A stretch of DNA of 9,111 bases from Parvularcula sp. GTDB taxonomy: Bacteria > Pseudomonadota > Alphaproteobacteria > Caulobacterales > Parvularculaceae. The stretch lies in NCBI GenBank assembly GCA_003506635.1, contig DNZB01000390.1:1-9111 (forward strand), read 5' to 3'. The notes under the pieces were generated by a model, which was not told the origin of the DNA, did no database searches, and saw only the letters and a program-made list of their open reading frames with translations. Positions 1-5,448 of the stretch are shown here, in pieces (the first letter of the stretch is position 1; each line of letters starts with the position of its first letter). The translations under genes and the position numbers were made by a program.

Positions 1-683
1 TCGTCGCAATCTTCGAGCGCGTCCATCATCTTCATCAGGCCGCCCGCCGCGTCGCCTGATACTTCGATAAGGTTCTGCGGCTTCCAGACCAGCTTGACGC
101 TGCCGGCTTCGCCGAATTTCGCCTCAAGCGCGGCCGCGACCGCGGCAAGCTCGTCGTTGGCTGTGTAGACGGTGTGGCCGTCGGCGCCAGATTCAACGTC
201 GTTAGCGCCCGCTTCAAGCGCGGCCTCGAGCATCGCATCCTCGCTCGCCGCGTCCGCCTTATAGGCGATCGCGCCGACGCGGTCGAACATGAATGCGACC
301 GACCCCGTTTCGCCGAGGTTGCCGCCGTGCTTCGTGAAGGCCGAGCGCACCTCGCTCGCCGCGCGGTTGCGGTTATCGGTCAGGACCTCGACGATGACGC
401 CGACGCCGCCGGGCGCAAAGCCTTCATAGCGGATGTCTTCAAAACCGGCGCCGTCGCCGCCGGTCGCTTTTTTGATCGCGCGCTCGATATTGTCTTTCGG
501 CATCGACTGCGCCTTCGCCGCCTGGATCGCAAGGCGCAGGCGCGGATTGAACGCCGGATCGGCGGCGCCAAGTTTTGCGGCGACGGTGATTTCCTTCGAA
601 AGCTTTGAGAACATCTTCGACCGCTTGGCGTCCTGCTTGCCTTTGCGGTGCATGATGTTGGCGAACTGCGAATGGCCGGCCAT
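1..683 (-). CDS. yebC: YebC/PmpR (TACO1) family protein, 3' end beyond window
   Basis: The reverse strand reads from an ATG at 683 without a stop to the window edge, giving 227 complete codons; the family is usually about 245-250 residues, so only some 20 C-terminal residues are missing. The N-terminus [20 protein letters not shown] is the family signature (MAGHSKWxNIxxRKxxQDxKR), followed by [21 protein letters not shown] and [12 protein letters not shown], then the second-domain segments [19 protein letters not shown] and [14 protein letters not shown]. YebC proteins are cytoplasmic three-domain proteins, first annotated as transcriptional regulators and more recently linked to relief of ribosome stalling, as for mitochondrial TACO1. 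There is only a weak GGGG ribosome-binding site. The gene is divergent from the SDR gene across 80 bases. In related bacteria the next gene in this direction is often ruvC, which cannot be checked here. Confidence 0.96.
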   Translation of the reverse strand, partial: MAGHSQFANIMHRKGKQDAKRSKMFSKLSKEITVAAKLGAADPAFNPRLRLAIQAAKAQSMPKDNIERAIKKATGGDGAGFEDIRYEGFAPGGVGVIVEVLTDNRNRAASEVRSAFTKHGGNLGETGSVAFMFDRVGAIAYKADAASEDAMLEAALEAGANDVESGADGHTVYTANDELAAVAAALEAKFGEAGSVKLVWKPQNLIEVSGDAAGGLMKMMDALEDCD

Positions 684-763
684 ATGGACCCCAGTCAGCG
701 CTTGATGCGGAGAAGCCGGGCCCATACCAAGGGGGCGCGGCGGAGTTCAAGGGGCCCCCAAGG
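684..763. promoter_or_regulatory. Divergent intergenic region between yebC and the SDR gene
   Basis: These 80 bases separate two divergently transcribed genes and must carry the start signals for at least the SDR gene. AAGGGG at 749-754, nine bases before the SDR start, is a usable ribosome-binding site and overlaps the palindrome GGGGCCCC at 751-758. I could not pick out a convincing -35/-10 pair on either strand. Confidence 0.35.
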
Positions 764-1513
764 ATGAAATTCTCCGGAAAGACCATTCTCGTGACCGGCG
801 CCTCGCGCGGCATCGGCGCAGCGATCGCGCGCGCGCTTTCAGACGCCGGGGCGCGCGTCCTTGTCCACGCCAGCCGGCCGAGCGACGAATTCGCGGGCGT
901 TCTCGCCGATGTCGGGTTCGAGCCGGGCGACGCTCTGATCGAGGATCTCGCCGCGCCGGGCGCGGGCGCGCGCCTGTTCGCCCGGGCCCTCGACGCGGCC
1001 CCCCGCATCGACGCGCTGGTCAACAACGCCGGCGTCTACGCCGAAACGCCGCTTGACGGGCCGGAAACTCCGTGGGCGGAGGGATGGGCGGCCAATCTCG
1101 CCGTCAATGTGCAGGCGCCGGCCGACCTATGCCGCGCGGCGATTGCGCATTTTCGCGACCACGGCGGCGGTGTCGTCGTCAATATCGCAAGCCGCGCCGG
1201 GCATCGCGGCGACGCCATTGACGGCGCCGGTTACGCGGCGTCGAAAGGCGCGATTCTCGCCATGACGAAGACCTTCGCGCGCGCGCTCGCGGGCGAGAAC
1301 ATCCTCTTCTACGCCGTCGCGCCCGGCTGGGTCGAAACGCGCATGGCGCCCAAGGACATCGCTGCTCGGGCCACGGCGATCGCGGACATTCCCCTGGGCC
1401 GCGTTGCAAGCCCGGAAGAAGTTGCAGCGATGACGGTGTTTCTCCTGTCAGGCGCCTGTCCGTCCGCGACCGGCGCGACCTTTGACATCAACGGCGCGAG
1501 CTATGTGCGATAG
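764..1513 (+). CDS. SDR family NAD(P)-dependent oxidoreductase
   Basis: A 249-residue classical short-chain dehydrogenase/reductase, the normal length for the family. The Rossmann cofactor loop TGASRGIG is at residues 11-18, NNAG at 87-90, the structural/catalytic Asn probably N115, the catalytic Ser S143, and the YxxxK pair Y157/K161, followed by PGWVETRM at 187-194. All catalytic tetrad residues are present, so it should be an active cytoplasmic oxidoreductase. R15 in the glycine loop and the HASR segment after the second strand suggest, but do not prove, NADPH preference. The C-terminus (ATGATFDINGASYVR) is FabG-like; the substrate cannot be told from sequence, and FabG-type 3-oxoacyl reductase or sugar/alcohol dehydrogenase activities are all possible. 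It is a single gene, divergent from yebC and about 100 bases ahead of the exported-protein cassette. Confidence 0.93.
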   Translation: MKFSGKTILVTGASRGIGAAIARALSDAGARVLVHASRPSDEFAGVLADVGFEPGDALIEDLAAPGAGARLFARALDAAPRIDALVNNAGVYAETPLDGPETPWAEGWAANLAVNVQAPADLCRAAIAHFRDHGGGVVVNIASRAGHRGDAIDGAGYAASKGAILAMTKTFARALAGENILFYAVAPGWVETRMAPKDIAARATAIADIPLGRVASPEEVAAMTVFLLSGACPSATGATFDINGASYVR

Positions 1514-1615
1514 CGCGCTTCACTAAATCGTGATTTGACGACTTGATCAAATTCGAACGACAAATTCCGCATTCAAATACTCAAGTTTTATTGTTACAAA
1601 GAATGGGAGGTTGTC
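1514..1615 (+). promoter_or_regulatory. AT-rich leader of the exported-protein/metallopeptidase cassette
   Basis: This stretch is visibly richer in A and T than the genes around it. It contains the short inverted repeat AAATCgtGATTT (1524-1535) and the perfect 8-base palindrome TTGATCAA (1543-1550), possible operator or stem elements. The sharp composition change suggests a promoter region and possibly the edge of acquired DNA. No -35/-10 pair was convincing enough to name. Confidence 0.35.
1605..1610 (+). promoter_or_regulatory. Strong Shine-Dalgarno deciding the ATG at 1616
   Basis: GGGAGG lies five bases before the ATG at 1616 and is among the best ribosome-binding sites in the window. 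It argues that translation of the next gene starts here, in the frame that reads a signal peptide, and not at the TTG at 1713, which has no comparable site. Confidence 0.7.
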
Positions 1616-2237
1616 ATGAATTTTAATTTTCGTTGGTTGTCGCTTGCGGCCTTTTTAGCGGGGGGGGTGTCAGGTCACGGCGCAAGGAATAGAATTTGAG
1701 AATGACCTCGAATTGGGCATAGTGCGTCCCTGCGTGCCTAGCGAAACGCCTGAAACGGACTCCTTCGGACGAACAGGTGATGTGGTTTGCGGTCTTGGGT
1801 TTCAAATATCTGGCCCGCTTCCGATTAGCCAGTTTATCAGCGACGGCGGTTCCGGGGCGACGGCGTTGGATTTTTCGCGGTCGAATATTGCAATTCCCGC
1901 TCAGCATCGCCTGCGGGTCGGGATCAGGGATTCTCATGGCGCGCTTTTTACTTCAAGTTCGTTCAGCGCTATCAGCAATTCGGGTCGCATCCGTCCTGCC
2001 AGCCCAGCCGCGGTTGATGCTTGGCTGTTGAACAATTCCGCCAACGCCGCCTCGATCGAGCTTGTGCTTGAGCCGTTTGCAAGCAGTCAGGTTCCAGGCG
2101 AAAATGTTGCGATTGTGGAAGCAGAGTTCAATGGCGCCGTGATGCTGACAAAGGGCGAGTTATGGACGAATGCCGACTGCAATGCAGGGATCGATCCGGA
2201 AACGGGCGTCCCCTATGTCTGTAATACAGGATATTGA
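1616..2237 (+). CDS. Exported protein of unknown function, probable lipoprotein; frame broken at a G8 run
   Basis: From ATG 1616 the sequence reads MNFNFRWLSLAAFLAGG, a good signal peptide, but as given it then runs out of frame and stops at 1697-1699 after 27 codons. The long downstream frame is open to the TGA at 2235-2237. The two frames join if one G is removed from the eight-G run at 1660-1667, giving about 206 residues that read ...FLAGG-CQVTAQGIEFENDLELG... With seven Gs the export signal ends in AGGC, and with four it would be a textbook LAGC lipobox; a signal peptidase I site after VTA is the alternative. The mature part has further Cys residues (RPC, VVCG, ADCN, YVC near the end) that could form disulfides in the periplasm, and is otherwise polar and beta-like. 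I do not recognise the family. Without the frame correction, only a TTG-started 174-codon ORF from 1713 would be annotated. The stop overlaps the start of the metallopeptidase gene, so the two are probably translationally coupled. Confidence 0.6.
1660..1667 (+). repeat. G8 homopolymer in the signal-peptide/lipobox codons
   Basis: Eight consecutive Gs sit exactly where the signal peptide frame and the mature-protein frame fail to meet. Losing one G, or four, restores a continuous reading frame. A mononucleotide run at this position can be a phase-variation switch, a transcriptional-slippage site or a base-calling error; the sequence alone cannot decide. Confidence 0.85.
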
Positions 2238-3427
2238 TGCGCAATCTATGGTATTTGGTTCTTGGTCCCGCGCTCTTGTCCACGGCCTGCTCGACAGCGC
2301 CATCTGCGAGGGAAGCGCTCACGCAGCAAGGCTTTCCAGCTGACGGCGTCACCTATTTCGTGTCATTCAAGTCCGACGGTGAGGCCGCCGCGGTGTTCTC
2401 TGGCTCCGCCGTTGTCGGCGACAAGAAATTCAAGGCGACGGGAGCGCGTGAGTTTTATCGCTCCAGCTCAGGCGGCGCCGCAGTGATCGTAAAGGCGCCG
2501 AAGTCGATCTCCGCGGTGGACCTCTCGACATGGTACGCCGCCAAACCGTCGGCCAGGGTCTGGATTGATCGCTATTCACGGTCGCTTGACGCGGTGCGCG
2601 CAAAGGTTTTCGGGCCAGCCGCGCCTTCGGTCAGCGTTACATTGACGGTCGCACCGCCTCGCTCTGACTTTGAACTTGTCTCGGGCGCGCCGGTCGAAGG
2701 CGATAAGCTGCGTCTTGAATTTGCAGCGCGAGATGCGCTCTTTTCGGAATTCTACCGAGCGTTAACGAGCGCGACGTTTGCGCATGAAACTCATCATGCT
2801 TACTGGGGCTATTACCAATGGAAGGAGCGCGGCGGCGCAAATCGAGGAAGCGAACTGGGAATTACCCTCGGGCTTCGTGAGGCGGCGGCCGAACTGTTCG
2901 GCATTTGCGTCGGTCTTGACGCGACCAACGTGCAAGATCGAATCTCGCAAAGGAATCACGCAGCGGACAATATGGGCGGCGTGTTTTCGGATAAGGAATT
3001 GCAATTCTTGCTTTCAGGGGGAGGCGAATATTCTCAGACGCGCGGCAAACCCGTCAGCGAGCGCGCGCTTATTCGTTCGACCGGTCCGATCATAGCCAAC
3101 ACTATCTGGACCTCGGTGATCGGCGCGGACTACATGGCGGAATATGATCGGGAGAGCGGGCGCAAGCTTGCCGCGCTTTGTACGCCGGAAAATCTCGGCT
3201 CGCCTGAAGGATTTTTTTCGTTCGTCCGCCGTTTCGCCGAAGATGGGGTCGATGCGCCCCATCTCCCGGAAATGACCCTTGAGACCAAAGACGCAGGAAG
3301 CAAAAGGCTGCGCGCCGCAATTGATCGCTGGCGCGACGAAAACGGGCTGGCGAAGCGTTATGACGTCGAGGGAGTTGTCGGCGAAGATCGCTTGAAAGGA
3401 ATACAAGCTGCAGGCGACTCACGATAA
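2237..3427 (+). CDS. Putative zinc-metallopeptidase lipoprotein (HExxH)
   Basis: A 396-residue protein starting at the ATG of TGATG, which shares one base with the preceding stop. The N-terminus MRNLWYLVLGPALLSTACS is a signal peptide ending in a lipobox-like STAC with the lipidated Cys at residue 18 and Ser at +2, pointing to the outer membrane, facing the periplasm or surface. Residues 183-187 are HETHH, matching the zinc-binding HExxH motif. REAAAEL at 214-220 matches the ExxxD/E helix of gluzincins, with E215 the likely third ligand, 27 residues after the second His. Residues 30-170 form a beta-rich region and 230-390 are mostly helical and charged. No known peptidase family was recognised beyond this active-site pattern, so the substrate is unknown. 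It ends in a short convergent gap with the ymdB gene. The partner gene upstream suggests the two act together in the envelope, for example protease with substrate, inhibitor or chaperone; this is inference. Confidence 0.8.
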   Translation: MRNLWYLVLGPALLSTACSTAPSAREALTQQGFPADGVTYFVSFKSDGEAAAVFSGSAVVGDKKFKATGAREFYRSSSGGAAVIVKAPKSISAVDLSTWYAAKPSARVWIDRYSRSLDAVRAKVFGPAAPSVSVTLTVAPPRSDFELVSGAPVEGDKLRLEFAARDALFSEFYRALTSATFAHETHHAYWGYYQWKERGGANRGSELGITLGLREAAAELFGICVGLDATNVQDRISQRNHAADNMGGVFSDKELQFLLSGGGEYSQTRGKPVSERALIRSTGPIIANTIWTSVIGADYMAEYDRESGRKLAALCTPENLGSPEGFFSFVRRFAEDGVDAPHLPEMTLETKDAGSKRLRAAIDRWRDENGLAKRYDVEGVVGEDRLKGIQAAGDSR

Positions 3428-3449
3428 ATACCTATAAGCCGATTGCTTA

Positions 3450-4265
3450 TTAAAGATTGTTCGGCTCCCGTTGCCTGAGACACCCGCCCATCCTTAGAGG
3501 TTCGATCGACGACGCAAGGCCATTGGTCGCCGTTTCGATGATGACGCCGCAGATCGTCGCTTCGCCTGCGGCCGGCTGAAAGCGCTGGCTCGGCATCTTC
3601 GTCAGGAAGCGGCGCATGGGCTCGGTCTTCTCCATGCCGATGACGCTGTCATAGTCGCCGCACATGCCGATATCGCTCATGTAGGCTGTGCCGCCCGAAA
3701 GGACGCGATCGTCCGCCGTCGGCGTGTGGGTGTGCGTGCCGAGAACGGCGGTGACGCGCCCGTCTAGATAATGACCCATCGCCTGTTTCTCGCTCGTCGC
3801 TTCGGCGTGGAAGTCGACAATGATCGCGTCCGCCTCGCGACCGAGCTTTGCTGCGCCGATCGCGGCGTCGATGGCCGCAAAGGGATCGTCGCATGGGTGC
3901 ATTTCGACCTGGCCCTGCGCGTGCAGCACCATCACCTGGCGCCCGTCCTTCGCCTCGAATAGTCCCGCGCCGCGCCCTGGGTTTGCCTTCGGGAAGTTCA
4001 AGGGGCGGAGCAAGCGCGGCTCGCTTCTGAAAATCTCGATATCATCGCGCTGGTCGTAAGCATGGTTGCCGGTCGTTACGACGTCGGCGCCGGCGGCGAG
4101 AAGCGCCTCGACGATTTCGGCGGTGACGCCGAAGCCGCCCGCGGCGTTCTCGCCGTTGACGATGATGAAATCGAGGCCGTATCGGCGCTTGAGGCGCGGC
4201 AAGCCCTCCGCGATCGCCTTGCGGCCGGAGCGGCCGACAATGTCGCCGAAAACGCCGATCTTCAC
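3450..4265 (-). CDS. ymdB: YmdB-type (TIGR00282) metallophosphoesterase
   Basis: A 271-residue cytoplasmic protein of the YmdB family, whose characterised members are binuclear-metal phosphodiesterases acting on 2',3'-cyclic nucleotides. Metal-binding motifs are intact: GDIVG with D8, NGENAAGGFG with E39/N40, TTGNHAYD with N67/H68, DFHAEATSEK with H153, and GTHTHTPTAD with H178/H180. The conserved YMSDIGMCG segment follows at 195-203. The length matches the family. The start ATG overlaps the stop of the 5-FCL gene by four bases (ATGA), so the two are co-transcribed and translationally coupled, downstream of 6S RNA. The gene ends convergently, 22 bases from the metallopeptidase gene, and no clear terminator was seen between them. 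The symbol refers to the Bacillus gene, not the unrelated E. coli macrodomain protein of the same name. Confidence 0.94.
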   Translation of the reverse strand: MKIGVFGDIVGRSGRKAIAEGLPRLKRRYGLDFIIVNGENAAGGFGVTAEIVEALLAAGADVVTTGNHAYDQRDDIEIFRSEPRLLRPLNFPKANPGRGAGLFEAKDGRQVMVLHAQGQVEMHPCDDPFAAIDAAIGAAKLGREADAIIVDFHAEATSEKQAMGHYLDGRVTAVLGTHTHTPTADDRVLSGGTAYMSDIGMCGDYDSVIGMEKTEPMRRFLTKMPSQRFQPAAGEATICGVIIETATNGLASSIEPLRMGGCLRQREPNNL

Positions 4266-4858
4266 TTCAGCTTGTCCTCCCAGCGGCGCGCGTCGATCGC
4301 CTCACGCTCGGTGACGATCATGTCGATGCGCTGGTCGCGCTCGCTTGACGGCATTTTTTCGACTTCCTGCGCGCCAAAGGCGAACCCGACGGCGAGCACG
4401 TCGCCGCCCTCGCGCATCGCCGCCAGCGTGCGGTCGTAATAGCCCCCGCCATAGCCGAGCCGTTTTCCGTCGCGGGTGAACGCTAGAAGCGGCGTGACGA
4501 CGATCGTGGGGCGCACTTCCGGCGCGGCGTCCGACGGCGTCATGACGCCGTAGCGATCCGGCGACAGCGGGTCGCCGTCGCGGAAGGCGCGAAAGGTCAA
4601 GGGCCCGCGCTTCTTCGGCGTCACGGGCAGCGCGATGCGAAATCCGCGCTCAATCAGCGCGGCGGCGAGCGGCTTGGTGTCAAGTTCGCCTTTCATCGGA
4701 TGATAAAGCGAAATCGTCGCGCCCGCGGGGATCGGCACGTAGTCCATGAAGACGCGGGCTGCGTGACGCCCGGCGTCGGGACGCGCCGCCGCCGCTTCGC
4801 GGCGCGCCGCGCTCATCCGCAGGCGGAGGACCTCCTTCGACGCAAAGCCGAGCGTCAT
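4262..4858 (-). CDS. ygfA: 5-formyltetrahydrofolate cyclo-ligase (5-FCL/MTHFS)
   Basis: The protein converts 5-formyltetrahydrofolate to 5,10-methenyltetrahydrofolate with ATP, returning a stored folate form to one-carbon metabolism in the cytoplasm. From the ATG at 4858 it has 198 residues, normal for the family. Signatures are the basic N-terminal helix (SKEVLRLRMSAARREA), YHPMKGELDT near residues 52-61, LPVTPKK, and the ATP/substrate loop LGYGGGYYDRTL at about 134-145, followed by VGFAFGAQ and RIDMIVTE. A TTG at 4879, preceded by GAGG eight bases upstream, would add seven residues (MLPVLPP) and is a genuine alternative; the ATG lacks a clear ribosome-binding site. It lies directly downstream of the 6S RNA, the classical ssrS-ygfA arrangement, and may be read from the same promoter through the 6S terminator. 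Confidence 0.95.
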   Translation of the reverse strand: MTLGFASKEVLRLRMSAARREAAAARPDAGRHAARVFMDYVPIPAGATISLYHPMKGELDTKPLAAALIERGFRIALPVTPKKRGPLTFRAFRDGDPLSPDRYGVMTPSDAAPEVRPTIVVTPLLAFTRDGKRLGYGGGYYDRTLAAMREGGDVLAVGFAFGAQEVEKMPSSERDQRIDMIVTEREAIDARRWEDKLK

Positions 4859-4896
4859 GGGCGGCAGGACAGGCAGCAAAGGCTACGACCTCGAAC

Positions 4897-4911
4897 AAAA
4901 AAGCGCCGCCC
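4897..4911 (-). terminator. ssrS: 3' end of 6S RNA: closing-stem arm plus T6
   Basis: The 3' arm of the 6S closing helix (GGGCGGCGC) is followed immediately by six Ts on the minus strand. This may set the mature 3' end, although the stem is not a compact terminator and read-through into the 5-FCL gene is likely. Confidence 0.45.
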
Positions 4912-5058
4912 TGGCCGTCGGACGAGACGTTCGCCCTGGACCCTAAGGACCAGGTGGGCGCCGCGTGATGGGAAGCAAGGCTTCCCTCCAGAGGCAGCTC
5001 CCGTTCTGTGAGATACGGCCCCGGGGAAGTTCGCCCAAACGCGCCGGGCAGCGCAAGG
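4899..5058 (-). ncRNA. ssrS: 6S RNA
   Basis: 6S RNA mimics an open promoter and sequesters sigma-70-type RNA polymerase in stationary phase. Read on the minus strand, this stretch folds as the family does. The closing stem GCGCUGCCC (5054-5046) pairs with GGGCGGCGC (4911-4903). Inside it GGC/GCC, CGU/ACG and GGGCGA/UCGUCC continue the long helix. A central bubble contains GGGCCGUAUCUCA, resembling the conserved GAGCCGAUAUUUCA of E. coli 6S. On its 3' side is the small hairpin CCUGG-U-CC/GG-U-CCAGG. The upper arm GGGAGCUGC/GCGGCGCCC is capped by GGGAAGC-CUU-GCUUCCC. About 155-160 nt is typical for alphaproteobacterial 6S. The position just upstream of 5-FCL is the known conserved one. The exact ends are estimates. 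ORFs crossing this region are shadows. Confidence 0.9.
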
Positions 5059-5059
5059 G

Positions 5060-5087
5060 ACATAGGCGCGGGGCGCGGGGGCGTAAA
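5060..5087 (-). promoter_or_regulatory. ssrS: Possible 6S RNA promoter
   Basis: On the minus strand TTTACG (5087-5082) and CTATGT (5065-5060) are spaced by 16 bases and would place the transcript start close to the 5' arm of the 6S closing stem. The fit to a housekeeping-sigma consensus is only partial, so the call rests mainly on position. Confidence 0.35.
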
Positions 5088-5176
5088 GAGGCGAGGCGGA
5101 TGCTCGAATAGGACGACTTAAGCGTCGCCAAATCCGTGCGCGCGGCAGCGCCGCTGAAGTCGCGATAATCCGTCGA

Positions 5177-5229
5177 TTTCGCCGTTCTCGGTGAGAGTCT
5201 GACCGAAAATTTGCAAGCGCACGGCGAAA
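5177..5229. repeat. Imperfect stem-loop upstream of a T7 run
   Basis: TTTCGCCGT (5177-5185) is the exact reverse complement of ACGGCGAAA (5221-5229). Inside the 35-base loop TCGGT and ACCGA can pair as an inner hairpin. On the plus strand a T7 run begins seven bases after the outer stem, so a terminator-like or small-RNA 3' end is possible; no transcript is known. Confidence 0.4.
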
Positions 5230-5296
5230 ATGGCGTTTTTTTGAGCACTGGGGGGGGGCGAACGCCGCGCTACGTGAGCGCTGAAAACGGCCATTT
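5228..5296. repeat. Long imperfect hairpin enclosing G9 and two small hairpins
   Basis: AAATGGC (5228-5234) pairs with GCCATTT (5290-5296); past one bulged G, GTTTT (5235-5239) pairs with AAAAC (5284-5288), and AGC (5244-5246) with GCT (5280-5282). Within the loop lie the perfect small hairpins GGCG-AA-CGCC and GCGCT-acgtg-AGCGC (5267-5281); the latter competes with the last pairs of the outer arm. The G9 run sits in the loop. Confidence 0.4.
5250..5258. repeat. G9 homopolymer, intergenic
   Basis: Nine consecutive Gs lie about 190 bases upstream of the permease start. It is the longest mononucleotide run in the window and, with the G8 run inside the exported-protein gene, one of two long G tracts. 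Confidence 0.85.
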
Positions 5297-5300
5297 GCAG

Positions 5301-5326
5301 CCAACGAAAACAGAATTTTCAGTTGG
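5301..5326. repeat. Ten-pair hairpin with one bulge
   Basis: CCAACGAAAA (5301-5310) pairs with TTTTC-a-GTTGG (5316-5326) around the five-base loop CAGAA, with one bulged A. There is no T-run on either side, so it is not a standard terminator. Confidence 0.45.
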
Positions 5327-5448
5327 TGTCTCACTGCATCTATCCCCTAAATGAGAACCCCTTCCGGTAATTGCTACGCGAAGCCGCCTCAAACAGCTTG
5401 CCCGTCAGGTCCGAGGCGGACTAACACCGGGCGTTGAAGCGGGGATTT

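Larger units (their letters stand above)
5088..5448. other. Gene-free, structure-rich intergenic region between ssrS and the TSUP permease
   Basis: No credible gene lies in these roughly 360 bases. They hold several stem-loops (listed separately), a T7 run at 5236-5242 and a G9 run at 5250-5258, with several AT-rich patches. It must contain the promoter for the permease gene, though none was clear. The zapA gene that often precedes 6S RNA in related bacteria is not here on either strand. Confidence 0.6.

Noticed and set aside
439..1026. A 195-codon minus-strand frame over the SDR and yebC starts
   Set aside because: It crosses two well-supported genes and has low-complexity composition.
1535..1563. 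TTGACG at 1535 as a -35 element for the lipoprotein cassette
   Set aside because: No acceptable -10 hexamer lies 16-18 bases downstream.
3212..3218. T7 run inside the metallopeptidase gene as another slippage site
   Set aside because: It reads in frame as Phe-Phe codons and the gene is open on both sides, so there is no sign of a frame change.
3428..3449. Bidirectional terminator between the convergent metallopeptidase and ymdB genes
   Set aside because: The 22-base gap shows no GC-rich inverted repeat or T-run, so no intrinsic terminator can be claimed.
4855..5334. Minus-strand frames of 100-160 codons across the 6S RNA region, considered as zapA or another cell-division gene
   Set aside because: The translations are Arg/Pro/Ala-rich with no ZapA motif, and the DNA is explained by the 6S RNA fold.
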